In this document: one piece after another, positions 39,105-40,178 of the stretch
Position numbering within the stretch: position 1 is the first letter of the stretch
Layout: every line of letters starts with the position of its first letter
Source: Myxococcales bacterium
GTDB lineage: Bacteria > Myxococcota_A > Polyangia > GCA-2747355
Assembly (NCBI GenBank): GCA_020431405.1
Contig: JAGQIK010000712.1
Coordinates: forward strand, 1 to 40,178
Direction of reading: 5' to 3'
DNA length: 40,178 nucleotides
Made by a program: the position numbers and the translations under genes
Notes under the pieces: model-generated
Seen by the model: only the letters and a program-made list of their open reading frames with translations
Databases searched by the model: none
Told to the model about the DNA's origin: nothing

Positions 39105-40178
39105 ATGCCCAGCCCGCGAACACTAGGCAAGTACCACGTCCTCGAGCGGCTCGCCGCCACTCCGTTGGCCGAGATCTTCAAGGTCAAGACCGTCGGCATC
39201 GCGGGCTTCGAGAAGGTGCAGGTACTAAGCCGCGTCACCCCAGGCTACAGCCAGGATCCGGCCTTCGCGCGCGCGTTTGTCGAGGAGGCCAAGATCGCCT
39301 TCTCGCTCAACCACCGCAACATCGTCCAGGTCTTCGAGTTCGGCAAGGTCGACGGCGAGCTTTTCCTCGCCACCGAGTACATCCCCGGCGTGAACCTGCG
39401 CGAAGTTTTGCGCGTCTGCCGCGAGCGCGAGACGACGCTGCCGGTGGGTCTGGCCTGCTACCTGATGGGCGAGGTCGCGGCGGGTCTCGAGTACGCCCAT
39501 CGCAAGACCGATCAGTGGGGCCAGGCGCTCGGCGTCGTGCACTGCGACTTGTGCCCGCTCAACATCGCCTGCTCGTTCGAGGGGTCGGTCAAGATCCTCG
39601 ACTTCGGCTCGGCGCGCGCGGCGTACCAGACCGTGCCCTATCTCGAGCGCCACCTCGAGCTGCCGCACTACATGTCGCCCGAGCAGGTCAGCGGCGAGCA
39701 GCTGGCGGCCAAGGGCTTTCCTGGCGGCAACGAGGTCGACGCGCTGTCGGACATCTTCAGCTTCGGCACGATCCTCTGGGAGCTGCTGACGGGCACGCCG
39801 CTGTTCGGCGGCGACACCATCGCCGAGGTTCACGAGGCGATCGTCGACGGTCCGATGCCGACGCCGCGCACGTTCAATCACGACGTGCCCGACTCGCTCG
39901 ACGACGTGACCATGCGCTGCCTCGAGCGAAAGCCCGAGCGCCGCTTCACCAGCGCCAACGACCTGCAGCTCGAGCTGCATCGCATCCAGCGCGACGTCGG
40001 CGCGGTCATCGGCTCGCGCGCCCTGTCGACGTTCCTCGGCGAGCTGCTGCCCGACTACCCGGACACGCGCGACGTGCGCCAGGAGAGCATCGCCGGCAGC
40101 GAAGACCGCCTCGCCACGCGCAGGCGCGACGAGGGCAACCGCATGCGCCGCGGCGAGTCGCTGATCGACGCGGCCGCC
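39105..40178 (+). CDS. Protein kinase-like gene, runs off the window end
   Basis: 357 codons are visible and open to the last base. The layout is that of a myxobacterial Ser/Thr kinase: GKYHVLERLAATPLAEIFKVKT, FARAFVEEAKIAFSLNHRNIVQVFEFG, the catalytic loop HCDLCPLN (146-153), DFGSAR (166-171) and the APE-type MSPEQVSGEQL, then a helical lobe to about 300. But the glycine loop (LAATPLAEIF) lacks its glycines, and the beta-3 lysine position reads Ser42 (VQVLSR where VAIKR is expected); HRD is HCD. Glu61, Asp148, Asn153 and DFG remain. It may be a pseudokinase. ATG 39105 is the first in-frame start after a stop at 39090. Confidence 0.85.
   Translation, partial: MPSPRTLGKYHVLERLAATPLAEIFKVKTVGIAGFEKVQVLSRVTPGYSQDPAFARAFVEEAKIAFSLNHRNIVQVFEFGKVDGELFLATEYIPGVNLREVLRVCRERETTLPVGLACYLMGEVAAGLEYAHRKTDQWGQALGVVHCDLCPLNIACSFEGSVKILDFGSARAAYQTVPYLERHLELPHYMSPEQVSGEQLAAKGFPGGNEVDALSDIFSFGTILWELLTGTPLFGGDTIAEVHEAIVDGPMPTPRTFNHDVPDSLDDVTMRCLERKPERRFTSANDLQLELHRIQRDVGAVIGSRALSTFLGELLPDYPDTRDVRQESIAGSEDRLATRRRDEGNRMRRGESLIDAAA

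Overview
The window is a GC-rich chromosomal segment carrying about 43 protein genes and two tRNAs. It reads as a Gram-negative bacterium of the Myxococcota / deltaproteobacterial type. The grounds are an AgmX/PglI-type motility domain, a kinase of the myxobacterial sequence style, many lipoproteins, a PilZ protein, an MCE lipid-transport set, a PHM-like copper monooxygenase with a haem c domain, and a large tetratricopeptide ATPase. No phage, insertion sequence or CRISPR array was seen.

Layout. 1-2763: tail of an outer-membrane-like protein, a free-standing TSCPD protein, a HEAT/AgmX protein, a HAMP-like membrane protein and an initiator tRNA with its own promoter and terminator. 2794-5016 (minus): two lipoproteins and a SEC-C protein around a palindrome-rich gap. 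5231-6921: a BKACE-type enzyme and a CysQ-like phosphatase. 6925-7815: a XerD-type recombinase. 7976-11503: site-2 protease, scpA, scpB and an rluB-type gene with a histone-H1-like tail. 11553-12932: cytochrome/copper monooxygenase lipoprotein.

13190-23949 is one long minus-strand array read from a good promoter at about 24,000: yceD-rpmF-plsX-fabH-fabD-fabG-acpP-fabF-rpiB-nrdR-ribD'-ribE-ribB(A)-ribH-nusB. It joins the fatty-acid and riboflavin operons. Two riboflavin functions look missing from it: the RibD deaminase domain, and the GTP cyclohydrolase II active site of the RibBA-like protein. Upstream of it (24123-29434, minus) lie an MCE protein, ABC ATPase and permease (Mla type), then alr and a Crp-family regulator. 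The regulator has a near-consensus sigma-54 promoter and an upstream inverted repeat.

29725-40178 is more accessory: a cysteine-rich lipoprotein, a signal-peptidase-I homologue that has lost its catalytic pair, a PilZ protein, tRNA-Thr, a GT-B-like protein with a coiled-coil tail, a polysaccharide deacetylase overlapping an ATPase/TPR gene, a lipoprotein, RNase III, and a divergent kinase-like gene that runs off the end and lacks the beta-3 lysine.

The points most worth following are the MCE protein with a predicted C-terminal barrel, the two apparent pseudoenzymes (signal peptidase, kinase), the sigma-54-driven Crp regulator, the altered riboflavin operon, and a heptamer repeat family that starts exactly at stop codons of convergently placed genes. 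All family assignments rest on motifs read by eye; no database search was run.
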